Origin: an uncultured Lachnospiraceae bacterium
GTDB lineage: Bacteria; Bacillota; Clostridia; Lachnospirales; Lachnospiraceae
DNA: 64,000 bases
Assembly (NCBI GenBank): GCA_910577735.1
Contig: CAJTOO010000007.1
Location: 111,760 to 175,759 of the forward strand
Direction: 5' to 3'
Each line of letters opens with the position of its first letter. Position 1 is the stretch's first letter. Shown here piece after piece: positions 24,727 through 33,365 of this stretch. The notes under the pieces were generated by a model, which saw only the letters and a program-made list of their open reading frames with translations, had not been told where the DNA came from and made no database searches. The position numbers were made by a program, and so were the translations under genes.

Positions 24727-26544
24727 CTATTTCATCCTGTCTGCTTGATTCACACTTTCCTTTTCACCGATTCTTACGATTTGATACACGCTGTAATTAT
24801 CATTGATGCTGTCACTTTGCTGCACCTGAACCAAAATACCCTTCTGTGCATAGTGGGCTGTCAGCCAGTCAAATGCATCTGCCTCCTCATTGGAAACCAC
24901 CATATAAACATTCTCCATATCAAGAAGCGCCGTATCTGCCTCGCGAATATGATAGACGGCAATCTTTTCCCTGTAAAGCGGACTCTTGGACATCCAGCCT
25001 CCCAGGATATCATAATTGGCATACCTGTTCCCGGAAGGGGCAAATATCTTCTGGGAAAAAGCCACCGTGGAATAGACATCCTCAAAATAGAAATTGTCTT
25101 CACGTTCCCTGCAGTATCTGTCTATAGCCTGCCAATCCTGATTGACTTGTGCCCGCAGTGCCTGATCTTCCTGCACCAGCCTGATACTGCCCCCGAGGCT
25201 CCCCGCCTGCATCACCGCAAGCAGAATCACCATTGCCCGGATAACGCCTTTTCTGCGCCGGACAAGAGAACCCCTCTGCAGCAGCATCGCCGCAAGTAAA
25301 ACAAACTCCACCAGATACAGCGAATGTGTGATCCGCTCCGGATCGCGCCCCCGCATCAGGATAAACATCCAGACTGCGCTTCGCATAACAGCCATAAGAG
25401 CAAGCTGCCACAGAAAGGCCCAGCCGCTCCCCCATCTTTTCCTGCTATCTGCCCGTACCGAAAGAACGCCCGCCAGAAACACTGCCGCGTACGCCCACAG
25501 CACCAGAATATTATAGGGCGCATCCTCTCCGTGAAGCGTCCGGTATATATAGAATCCTATCCTCTCTTTACAAAAGGTTCCCCAATCTCTTGTACCGCCC
25601 ACAGCTTTGGCCGCATACTCTGCAATTCCCTCAAGCATCTGGCTGTCAATATTCTCATCCAGTCCAAAGTTATAATTCTGAAGCAGCATCTGCTGTGTCT
25701 GAGAAACGCCAATCTCTGACAGACCGTCTCCATAAACATCCTGTGTCAATACATCCGGATAGAAGTCGTAGACAGACGTTCTGGCATGAAAGAAATCCTG
25801 AAACGCCCTCCATTCCTCACTGCCATAAGCCAGGAAATCCACCCCTCTGGATACCAGCATCCCCGCCAGCATGATTCCCAGCACTGTACCGTATTTCTTC
25901 CAGTTTTCTCCGGTAAAAATCCTCTCCTCTTCCGACCATCTCACGATACCCGCCATGCCGATAAACGGGAAAGTCAAAAGGAGCATTTCCGTACGCAGCT
26001 GATAAGCCAGAATCACCAATGCCATAGAAGGAATATTTTTCAGGATGAACTGCCGCGTGCTGATTCCCCGGGGTGTCGTCACAAACAAAAAGATTGCCGC
26101 AGCAGACATAATGGCACAGGTAATGGTGTACTGAACGTTCACCAGATGCTGTAGACAAACTGCCCACAAAAACAGCGATAACAGAGCCATCATTCCCAGT
26201 TTGCCCGCTTTTTTTCCAGTCAGACTGCAAAGTCTTGTCCCTGCCAGATAAAAGCATCCAAACTGGCACAGACACAAAAACAAGCCATACCAGGGAACCG
26301 TCCGACACAGCCGGTAACACAGACTGATGAAAGCTCCCAGAACGTAAAGTGTCTGCATATTATGTCCGTCCGGCACACCGCTGTAGACGCCTGCCATGAT
26401 ATCTTTCATCATCGTATCATCATTTAAATCATAATAGATGTCGAAACAGATTCCAAGAAGTATCACATTGATGATTATGATGATGCCCGCCCATATGCCG
26501 TTCTCATATTTTCTATATAATTTCTGTATCATCACAGGACGCAT
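24727..26544 (-). CDS. Polytopic membrane protein of unknown function
   Basis: A 605-residue protein with about 11 hydrophobic segments. YYDLNDDTMMKDIMAGVY near residue 37-54 places several acidic residues in the first extracytoplasmic loop. A soluble C-terminal part (about 480-605) follows the last segment. The layout is that of GT-C type transferases and related glycan-locus proteins, but I do not recognise a named family. AGGAG lies 3 nt before the ATG at 26544; an ATG at 26532 lacks a ribosome site. It is encoded between the WecE-type enzyme and the GNAT. Confidence 0.65.
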   Translation of the reverse strand: MRPVMIQKLYRKYENGIWAGIIIIINVILLGICFDIYYDLNDDTMMKDIMAGVYSGVPDGHNMQTLYVLGAFISLCYRLCRTVPWYGLFLCLCQFGCFYLAGTRLCSLTGKKAGKLGMMALLSLFLWAVCLQHLVNVQYTITCAIMSAAAIFLFVTTPRGISTRQFILKNIPSMALVILAYQLRTEMLLLTFPFIGMAGIVRWSEEERIFTGENWKKYGTVLGIMLAGMLVSRGVDFLAYGSEEWRAFQDFFHARTSVYDFYPDVLTQDVYGDGLSEIGVSQTQQMLLQNYNFGLDENIDSQMLEGIAEYAAKAVGGTRDWGTFCKERIGFYIYRTLHGEDAPYNILVLWAYAAVFLAGVLSVRADSRKRWGSGWAFLWQLALMAVMRSAVWMFILMRGRDPERITHSLYLVEFVLLAAMLLQRGSLVRRRKGVIRAMVILLAVMQAGSLGGSIRLVQEDQALRAQVNQDWQAIDRYCREREDNFYFEDVYSTVAFSQKIFAPSGNRYANYDILGGWMSKSPLYREKIAVYHIREADTALLDMENVYMVVSNEEADAFDWLTAHYAQKGILVQVQQSDSINDNYSVYQIVRIGEKESVNQADRMK

Positions 26545-26646
26545 ATACTCCTATTATTACTCCAATATAAGACTCTGCTCTTTTTACTGCAGACAAACCT
26601 GATTACGTAATCCGCTTGGCAGACTCGGATATACCAGCAGAATTTC

Positions 26647-27780
26647 CTATATCAGATCATAAAAGGCTTTTACTTGATCAGTGATATACTCCACCTGGTC
26701 TGCTGTCAGTGTATAGAACATCGGCAGACGCAAAATCCGTTCACTCTCCTTCGTGGTGTAACGGTCTTCCCCATGGAACCTGCCAAACTTAATCCCTGCC
26801 GGCGCAGAGTGCAGCGGTACATAATGAAAGACGGAAAGAATATCCTTTTCTTTCAGATAGGCAATCAGTCTGCTGCGCTCCTCCATGTCCTTCGTCTTAA
26901 TATAGAACATGTGCGCATTGTGGGTACAGTAGGAGGGGATATAAGGAAGTTCTATTTTGCCTGCTTGCGCAAGGGGTGTAAGCTGCTCCCAATATTCCTG
27001 CCAGCGGTCCAGTCTGGCCTGTGTAATCTCCTGTGCCAGCTCTAACTGAGCATAGAGATACGCCGCGTTCATATCGCTTGGCAGATAAGAAGATCCGTAA
27101 TTCTGCCAGCGGTACTTGTCCACCTGCCCGCGGAAATACTGGCTCCGGTCCGTCCCCTTTTCCCGGAAGATTTCCGCATTGAGGATGTCTTTCTCATCCC
27201 GGATTAAAAGCGCACCGCCTTCACCCATGCTGAAGTTCTTGGTCTCATGAAAGCTAAAACAGCCAAATTCCCCGAATGTGCCAAGCGGCTTCCCTTTATA
27301 ATCCGCCATGATTCCCTGCGCCGCATCTTCCACCACTTTCAGATGATGGCGTGCTGCAATATCCATGATGGTATCCATCTCACAGCCCACCCCCGCATAG
27401 TGAACCGGTGCGATGGCTTTCGTCCGTTTTGTAACGGCCTCTTCGATCAGCGTCTCATCCATATTCATAGTATCCGGCCTGATATCCACGAAAACCGCAG
27501 TCGCACCCCGCAGCACAAAGGCGTTGGCGGTGGATACGAAGGTATAAGAAGGCATGATAACCTCATCTCCCGGCTGAATAGCAAGAAGCAGGGCTGCCAG
27601 TTCCGTTGCATGGGTGCAGGATGTGGTAAGCAGACATTTCGCCGTGCCTGTCTTATTCTCAATCCACTCATTACATTTTCTGGTAAAGGGACCGTCACCG
27701 CAGATCTTCTCATTCTCCACAGCCTGTCTTATATATGCAAACTCTTTTCCCGTAAAGGGCGGTACATTAAAGTGAATCAT
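26647..27780 (-). CDS. wecE: dTDP-4-amino-4,6-dideoxygalactose transaminase, WecE/RffA-like
   Basis: A 377-residue DegT-family aminotransferase. It begins IHFNVPPFTGKE, a WecE signature, with EDAAQG (151-156) and the PLP lysine K181 in SFHETKNFSMGEGG at the position used in E. coli WecE. It aminates dTDP-4-keto-6-deoxyglucose with glutamate to give dTDP-Fuc4N. RmlA/RmlB, which make the substrate, are not in the window and are presumably elsewhere. GAGG lies 5 nt before the ATG. It is the first gene of the run that continues to the SGNH-like gene. Confidence 0.9.
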   Translation of the reverse strand: MIHFNVPPFTGKEFAYIRQAVENEKICGDGPFTRKCNEWIENKTGTAKCLLTTSCTHATELAALLLAIQPGDEVIMPSYTFVSTANAFVLRGATAVFVDIRPDTMNMDETLIEEAVTKRTKAIAPVHYAGVGCEMDTIMDIAARHHLKVVEDAAQGIMADYKGKPLGTFGEFGCFSFHETKNFSMGEGGALLIRDEKDILNAEIFREKGTDRSQYFRGQVDKYRWQNYGSSYLPSDMNAAYLYAQLELAQEITQARLDRWQEYWEQLTPLAQAGKIELPYIPSYCTHNAHMFYIKTKDMEERSRLIAYLKEKDILSVFHYVPLHSAPAGIKFGRFHGEDRYTTKESERILRLPMFYTLTADQVEYITDQVKAFYDLI

Positions 27781-27881
27781 GTTTTCCTCTTTTCTCTATT
27801 GCTTTGCTGTCTGCCTCTGGCAGAAGCACTTAATAAACACTACTGTCTGTATTTCATAATACACCGTATTTACCAACGCTC

Positions 27882-27911
27882 ATTGTATCACAGTTAAGAA
27901 CCATTCCGCAA
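27882..27911 (-). promoter_or_regulatory. Possible promoter upstream of wecE
   Basis: On the minus strand TTGCGG (27906-27911), an 18-nt spacer and TACAAT with an extended TGA (27882-27887) lie about 100 nt upstream of the wecE ATG. The -35 is poor and overlaps the 3' end of the preceding gene. Confidence 0.35.
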
Positions 27912-29837
27912 GGTTGGGGCTGTGTCATACACCACATATCTGGCATTTGAGAATTTTTCCACATACCCATGTGCCCTCATAAACATTCCAAGCTTCTGCA
28001 GCTTTTCATCCCCCTTCATTTTCTTAAGATCAACGCCAAACCAGTTCATGGCCTCAGCATCCTCGCTTAGATAAGCCGCTGTGGGAGATGACAAAATGAT
28101 GACCGGCCCGGACTGCCCTGCTTGCGCCTCATACGCCGCCTGTGCCATATCCCGGTCAAATTCCACCATCCGATAGGAATCCAGATCCGGCCAGAACGTA
28201 GACAGCGCCGGCGGCATATCGAGCAGATATCCAAGCCCCGGTATCTCCCCGTATAATATCACCTTTCTGCCGGAAAGACCGGCATCTGACGCATAAACAG
28301 CAAGTTCTTCCAAAAGTTCGCCATTCTCCTGATGGGTATACATGCCTGCTGCCTTCGCCGGACTTTTCACCAATGTGTCCCTCTTTTCTCCCGCCACACC
28401 ATCCTGGAATACAAAATGCATGTGAAAACCCATACTCTGTACTAACACAAACACAAGTAAAACCAGAAGCGGTGCCTTCCACACAAAAGCACAAATCCCT
28501 TTTTCACACTTTTTCTGCACAAACCAGCCATACGCCACCCAAAGAAGAAACGGCACCGCAAGAAACAGATTGTTGATGATCGGATACAATGCATTGTTAC
28601 TGCCAAGGGGTGTCAGAAATATCTCTGACATAACCAGGGCCGCAAATACTTTCTTCTCCCGCTGCACTTTCTTGCTTACCAGACACCAGACTGCCGCCAA
28701 AATACAGAATAGCAGCAGAAAAACCGCCGGGTAATACATGCTTCCGTATTCATAATACCGGAAACTAAACACACCCCTGCCCCAATAAAAGCGAAGCAGA
28801 ATGAGCCATACGGCTACATAGCAGCTTCCGCATACCCCATACAGAACAAGCATTCCCCGGGAAAGGTTTGTGTCCTTGCAGGATTCGTTATCTGCCCTGT
28901 TGACAGAATCTCTTTTTGCCAATCGGCCAAGGACTCCAAACAGCAGCCATCCCCCCAGCATACAAATTCCCGCAAATAATAACCAGAATAATCCCCGCCC
29001 ATAATCGGCAAACATACCTGTCAGCATGGAGGCCGGCTTATAATCCTCTGCCTTTTGCGTCATGGCAAACATGGTCTGTATCATGGCCGGATAAGCCTGC
29101 ACGCCGTAACGCACACAAATCGCCAGGAAAGGAATCCCAAAACCGATCAGGTAACCGTCAAGACACCATAATGTGGCCTTTATCAGCCTGTAACGAAAGA
29201 ATCTGCTGTCCCCGCCTGCAACCGTCTTTTCAGGGTCTGCGTTCCCTCCCATAATCCACACCCCGTACCAAACCGCTGCAATCAGCGCCGCCTGTACCAC
29301 ATTGGGCATACGCACAGCCACATTCGCCCCCAGACTGATTCCTGCCGCCATAAAATACCATCTGCGTTTTCTCTCACATGGACTCATGATTCCCGCATAT
29401 AACAGCAAGATAGCTGCCGTCAACAGCAAATACGTGAGATAATTATATAAAATCACAGACGGGCACCAGCAAAGCCCCAGTGCCAGGAACTCACCCAGCA
29501 TCACAAGAGGCGCCGGTATTCTTCTTCGCAGCACAAAATATGCCGTCACCGCAATAACCGTCTGTATCAATGCCGTATAGAAATTCATTCCCAGAAACGT
29601 AGCTCCAAAGGGCAGGTGCATCAGCAGATTTCCTGCTGCATTTGCCAGAAAAGTAGCCACCATCCAGGTGCCGTTCATCTGTCCGAAATACTGAAAATTG
29701 GACAGGCTGTACGTGGTGTCCGACACATCCATACCCTGGTTTATATGAAGAAGCGGATACAGAACCAGCACAAGGGGAAATAAAATATTCTCTATCGGCT
29801 TATGATATTTTTCATATATTCCTCTTATCTGTGCCAT
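27894..29837 (-). CDS. Polytopic membrane protein of unknown function
   Basis: A 647-residue protein with about 13 hydrophobic segments. The first loop holds NQGMDVSDTTYSLSNFQYF (about 33-51), an acidic motif at the place where GT-C transferases have their catalytic Asp. After the last segment (about 480-500) comes a soluble tail of roughly 150 residues. I do not recognise a named family. GGAGAGGG precedes the ATG. It is last in the ABC flippase run and is followed by a possible promoter for wecE, so it probably closes a transcription unit. Confidence 0.65.
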   Translation of the reverse strand: MAQIRGIYEKYHKPIENILFPLVLVLYPLLHINQGMDVSDTTYSLSNFQYFGQMNGTWMVATFLANAAGNLLMHLPFGATFLGMNFYTALIQTVIAVTAYFVLRRRIPAPLVMLGEFLALGLCWCPSVILYNYLTYLLLTAAILLLYAGIMSPCERKRRWYFMAAGISLGANVAVRMPNVVQAALIAAVWYGVWIMGGNADPEKTVAGGDSRFFRYRLIKATLWCLDGYLIGFGIPFLAICVRYGVQAYPAMIQTMFAMTQKAEDYKPASMLTGMFADYGRGLFWLLFAGICMLGGWLLFGVLGRLAKRDSVNRADNESCKDTNLSRGMLVLYGVCGSCYVAVWLILLRFYWGRGVFSFRYYEYGSMYYPAVFLLLFCILAAVWCLVSKKVQREKKVFAALVMSEIFLTPLGSNNALYPIINNLFLAVPFLLWVAYGWFVQKKCEKGICAFVWKAPLLVLLVFVLVQSMGFHMHFVFQDGVAGEKRDTLVKSPAKAAGMYTHQENGELLEELAVYASDAGLSGRKVILYGEIPGLGYLLDMPPALSTFWPDLDSYRMVEFDRDMAQAAYEAQAGQSGPVIILSSPTAAYLSEDAEAMNWFGVDLKKMKGDEKLQKLGMFMRAHGYVEKFSNARYVVYDTAPTLRNGS

Positions 29838-29865
29838 ATTCCCTCTCCTGTTCTTCCTTTACGTA

Positions 29866-30939
29866 TCACGATTTTTTAAACCAGGAAGCCGCCGCCCGAA
29901 ACAGTCTGGCCCTCCCCATGTCTATCACAGTCCCCACTGCATACACCAGGAGCACGCACCCAAGCAAATGCGGCAGGAAACGCCAGGTGCCTGCCACCTG
30001 TTCCACCTTAAGCCATTTCATCCACTCATAACGCACCAGAACATGTTCATGCAGAAGATACACCCCAAATGTATACGGCGCAAGCATGCAAATCACATCC
30101 GCCGTCTGCCCTTCCTTTACCGCACAGTTTTTGAACACATGAAACAGCGCCACTGCCCCTGTCAGGCAGAACAGATGATTATACGTATAGGGCATATTCT
30201 CATAATAGGAAAAGGCATCCATCCTGCCCGCCATCCTATGTGACACAAACGACAGTCCCCAGATCATCAGGCAGGACAGCACATACAAAGCAAACGCATG
30301 GGACTTCTTTTCCAGCCAGGAGATACCGTACTTTCTGATATAGCCTGCAGTCACAAACAAACACAAGAACCACCCGAAACTATATCCATACTGATCTGTT
30401 GTCAGGGACACCGGAACGATTGTCTTTCCCAATGAAAAGAAACACAAGAGAAGTCCCAATACCATCTGCAGCCTGCGCTTTTCCATCTGACGGACTCCTT
30501 CTGCCAGAAAGGGTGCAAACAGATAGAGCAGCAGATAAGATGTGGCAAACCAGTAATGCTCTGTCTCAATCGGAAGCACACAGCCAATCCAATCATAGAT
30601 GCCCATATCGCTTCCTGAAATCACTCCGGTCACAATCAGTGCGCAGGGAAGTAAAAGCGCATAAAAAAGAACCTGACAAAGCAGGGATACTACCCGTCCC
30701 GGCTTCCACGCAGATTCTAGCATAAAATAACCGCTTATCAGCACATAACAATTGACCGCTACGATACAGAACGCCTCAATCAGCCACGCAACACAATTGA
30801 CACTATTGTCACTTTCTGCAAAAGGCACAGCAATCCCGCCCTTCACCAGATAGTGGAGTGCGATGATCATAAACATCGCCACAATACGCAGCAATTCAAA
30901 ATTGGCCTGTCGCCTTCCCTTCATATGTCTGTTCCTCAT
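29866..30939 (-). CDS. Acyltransferase 3 family (OafA-like) membrane protein
   Basis: A 357-residue protein with about 10 membrane segments. FELLRIVAMFMIIALHYL at the N-terminus contains the R and catalytic-type His of the acyltransferase-3 family; later segments match the same family layout. Members O-acylate surface sugars, usually with acetyl groups, without a periplasmic partner. Its ATG overlaps the gtrA-like stop (ATGA, 30936-30939); a second ATG at 30924 has GAGGA upstream and could be used. It is a second, independent O-acylation activity besides the MBOAT/SGNH pair. Confidence 0.88.
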   Translation of the reverse strand: MRNRHMKGRRQANFELLRIVAMFMIIALHYLVKGGIAVPFAESDNSVNCVAWLIEAFCIVAVNCYVLISGYFMLESAWKPGRVVSLLCQVLFYALLLPCALIVTGVISGSDMGIYDWIGCVLPIETEHYWFATSYLLLYLFAPFLAEGVRQMEKRRLQMVLGLLLCFFSLGKTIVPVSLTTDQYGYSFGWFLCLFVTAGYIRKYGISWLEKKSHAFALYVLSCLMIWGLSFVSHRMAGRMDAFSYYENMPYTYNHLFCLTGAVALFHVFKNCAVKEGQTADVICMLAPYTFGVYLLHEHVLVRYEWMKWLKVEQVAGTWRFLPHLLGCVLLVYAVGTVIDMGRARLFRAAASWFKKS

Positions 30940-31391
30940 TCCCCGCCCTCTATGGAACCAGGGTCCTTTTTACTCTTAAAGATCCAAAGTTTACTCAACA
31001 CATAATTCGCCAGGATGACCAGGGTCTGACAAATCAGCTTGGAAACCTTATCGTTAACGCCTGCACAATCCACCAGCAGATACATCAGCGCCACTTCCAG
31101 CACTTCTGTGGCCACCCTCGCACCAATGAAAGACACAAACTCTTTCCAGATGGACTGCCTGTCCTTGTTCTGACTCTTAAAGACAAAGCTTCTGTTGGTC
31201 CAATAAGCAAACACCACCGTCAGAACCCAGGACAGCACCGTCGCTGCCATATAATGCATCTGCATGGTATCCGCAAACGCGAAATATAAGATATAGTTCA
31301 GAACAAAAGCCAGAAAACCAAAAATCAGATAATTGATCCCCTCTTCATGCTTCCTGTACATATCCCAGCCAAAATCCCATAATTTTTTCAT
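30936..31391 (-). CDS. GtrA-like membrane protein
   Basis: A 151-residue protein with four membrane segments (about 19-40, 45-65, 88-108, 115-135). NYLIFGFLAFVLNY, YWTNRSFVFKS and NYVLSKLWIFKS are classic GtrA-family motifs. GtrA proteins are thought to flip polyprenyl-phosphate-linked single sugars made by GtrB-type GT2s. Two such GT2s are encoded at 23199 and 58561. AAGG lies 9 nt before the ATG. It follows the ABC transporter by 2 nt. Confidence 0.9.
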   Translation of the reverse strand: MKKLWDFGWDMYRKHEEGINYLIFGFLAFVLNYILYFAFADTMQMHYMAATVLSWVLTVVFAYWTNRSFVFKSQNKDRQSIWKEFVSFIGARVATEVLEVALMYLLVDCAGVNDKVSKLICQTLVILANYVLSKLWIFKSKKDPGSIEGGE

Positions 31392-31393
31392 AT

Positions 31394-33163
31394 TTATTTT
31401 CCTTTCGCCTCACGCACCCTGGATATCTTTCCCTCTTCCACCCGGTACACCATATCACACTTTTCAATGGTCTGCAATCTGTGTGCTATGATGATCAGCG
31501 TCTTTTTACCATGCAGCCTGTTAATGGAATCCATGATTGCTGCCTCTGTCTCATTATCAAGTGCAGAAGTCGCCTCATCTAATACCAGCACCTCCGGATC
31601 CTCAAAGAGCGCCCTGGCAATGCTGATACGCTGTCTTTGCCCGCCGGAAATACGGATTCCCCGCTCACCGATGCTGGTATCAAGCCCCTCCGGCAAGCCT
31701 CTCACGAAAGTGTCAAGCTGGGCCTCCTCCAGCGCCCGCCATACCTTCTCATCATCAATCTCTTCCTCCGGATAACCAAATGCCACATTCTTACGGATGG
31801 AATCGTCAATCATAAAGACAGTCTGGGGAATATAGCCGACATTTTTCAGCCAGGACGCATAATGTTCTCTGACATCCTGCCCATCTGCCAGTATGCTGCC
31901 CTCTTCAATCTGCAAAAGCCCCAGCAGAATATCCACAATCGTGGACTTGCCGGCCCCAGTGGTTCCCACAATTCCCACAGAACTGCCAATGGGTATATTC
32001 ATATCCGCATGGTCAAAAATAAGCACATTGGTGTTAGGATACTTATACGTAATATTCTCAAGCCGGATTTCTCTGGTAACTTCCAGCTTTTCCACCTCTT
32101 TCTTCTGCCGGTACACTGCCGCATCATAGGTCACTGTGCCGTCATGAATCTCTTCCTGCAGATTGTCACTGACACCCATGAAGAAAGGTTCGAAGTAAGA
32201 AATAGACGTCTGATAGTTATTGATTCTGTTCACACTGGGCAAAAGCCGCATGGCTGCAGCCGCCAGCGCCGTCAGCTGTGGCACCAGCTCCTTGATCTGC
32301 GTTCCCTGACCAAGCGTGATCACAAAATATCCAACCATTCCCCCGATACACACTGTCTCAATCAAAAGTCTTGGCGTGGCATTAAACAGATTGTATTTCT
32401 GTACGGAATTGACATACCCCTCACCGCACTTTGCATAAGCATTGATAAAGTAATTTTCTTTATTGGCAATCTTAATTTCCTTGATGCCCATCACAGACTG
32501 TTCGATCCACTTATAAAGCCCGCTGTAATAATCCTGATTATCCTGTCCTGCTTTGGTCATGATCGGCTTTAAGACCTTTTTGATGATAAAGAGAAGCGCC
32601 ACCATCAAAGCCGCCACAAACATGATCATCACTGCATCCGAATAGATAAAGAGCGCTGCCACCAGACAGATAAATACAATGGCCTCACTGAATAACTGCA
32701 GACAGCTTAAAATCAGTCCATACATATTATTGACATCAGATGTGATATTTCGCTGTATCACAGAAGTATCCGCATTTAAATAATACTCATAAGGACGCTG
32801 CATGAAATTTATCATCATGCGGCGCGAGGTTGCGAACTGGTTGGTATATACAAACTTAAGCTGCACTTTCTGCTGGCAGAAGAGATAGATATTCTTTAAC
32901 ACTGTCATCCCTACAAAGGCCAGGAGCAAAAACATGGCAAACTGCACGCTGCTCTCCATGCCAAGCATCTCATATACAGCGGAGAGAAGTTCGCTCTCCT
33001 GCACCGCCACAGGATCCATCACCACCGTGACAATGGGCACCAGCATGGATATTCCCAGACTTTCCAGTACACCGCCAAACAACATCATGACAATAAGTCC
33101 CAGCATGGTCCGCTTCTGTTTCTGATCTAACAGAAGATTCATTTTCTTTAAAATCTTCAACAT
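31394..33163 (-). CDS. ABC exporter, PglK/MsbA-type lipid-linked oligosaccharide flippase
   Basis: A 589-residue half-transporter. The N-terminal membrane domain (about 20-330, six segments) is followed by an ATPase domain with Walker A GTTGAGKST, the signature SGGQRQR, Walker B VLVLDEA and the switch H in IIAHRL. The overall sequence resembles PglK/WlaB, which flips undecaprenyl-diphosphate oligosaccharides in Pgl systems. No Wzx-type flippase is visible in the window, so this is the best candidate for lipid-linked repeat export. It leads a short run with gtrA-like and oafA-like genes behind the promoter at 33271-33299. Confidence 0.85.
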   Translation of the reverse strand: MLKILKKMNLLLDQKQKRTMLGLIVMMLFGGVLESLGISMLVPIVTVVMDPVAVQESELLSAVYEMLGMESSVQFAMFLLLAFVGMTVLKNIYLFCQQKVQLKFVYTNQFATSRRMMINFMQRPYEYYLNADTSVIQRNITSDVNNMYGLILSCLQLFSEAIVFICLVAALFIYSDAVMIMFVAALMVALLFIIKKVLKPIMTKAGQDNQDYYSGLYKWIEQSVMGIKEIKIANKENYFINAYAKCGEGYVNSVQKYNLFNATPRLLIETVCIGGMVGYFVITLGQGTQIKELVPQLTALAAAAMRLLPSVNRINNYQTSISYFEPFFMGVSDNLQEEIHDGTVTYDAAVYRQKKEVEKLEVTREIRLENITYKYPNTNVLIFDHADMNIPIGSSVGIVGTTGAGKSTIVDILLGLLQIEEGSILADGQDVREHYASWLKNVGYIPQTVFMIDDSIRKNVAFGYPEEEIDDEKVWRALEEAQLDTFVRGLPEGLDTSIGERGIRISGGQRQRISIARALFEDPEVLVLDEATSALDNETEAAIMDSINRLHGKKTLIIIAHRLQTIEKCDMVYRVEEGKISRVREAKGK

Positions 33164-33270
33164 ATCTTATTTCCTTTTCCGCTCCTTCATGTCAGGGCCG
33201 CTTACTGCCATGACACCGCACGTTCTATCTTAGCACAACCGGAAGAACGTATTATTTCACTGATGCTGTT

Positions 33271-33299
33271 ATCCTACGCTATTTCAGCAAGAATTGCAA
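33271..33299 (-). promoter_or_regulatory. Promoter of the ABC flippase run
   Basis: On the minus strand TTGCAA (33294-33299), a 17-nt spacer and TAGGAT (33271-33276) lie about 108 nt upstream of the ATG at 33163. The -35 sits inside the inverted repeat at 33288-33310. Confidence 0.5.
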
Positions 33300-33310
33300 C
33301 GCAATTCTTG
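33288..33310. other. Perfect 10-bp inverted repeat
   Basis: CAAGAATTGC and GCAATTCTTG flank a 3-nt loop, between the GT52-like gene and the ABC transporter. No T-tract follows on the minus strand. It could be an operator overlapping the -35 or the end of the upstream transcript. Confidence 0.6.
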
Positions 33311-33365
33311 AGACACGACGTGCTGACTCTGCATCCATTACCACAGGCAGACATCAGACGCAGAT

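Noticed and set aside
26601..26612. A perfect 12-bp palindrome (GATTACGTAATC) between wecE and the next membrane protein gene
   Set aside because: It is short, single, and has no promoter beside it, so an operator call is not supported.
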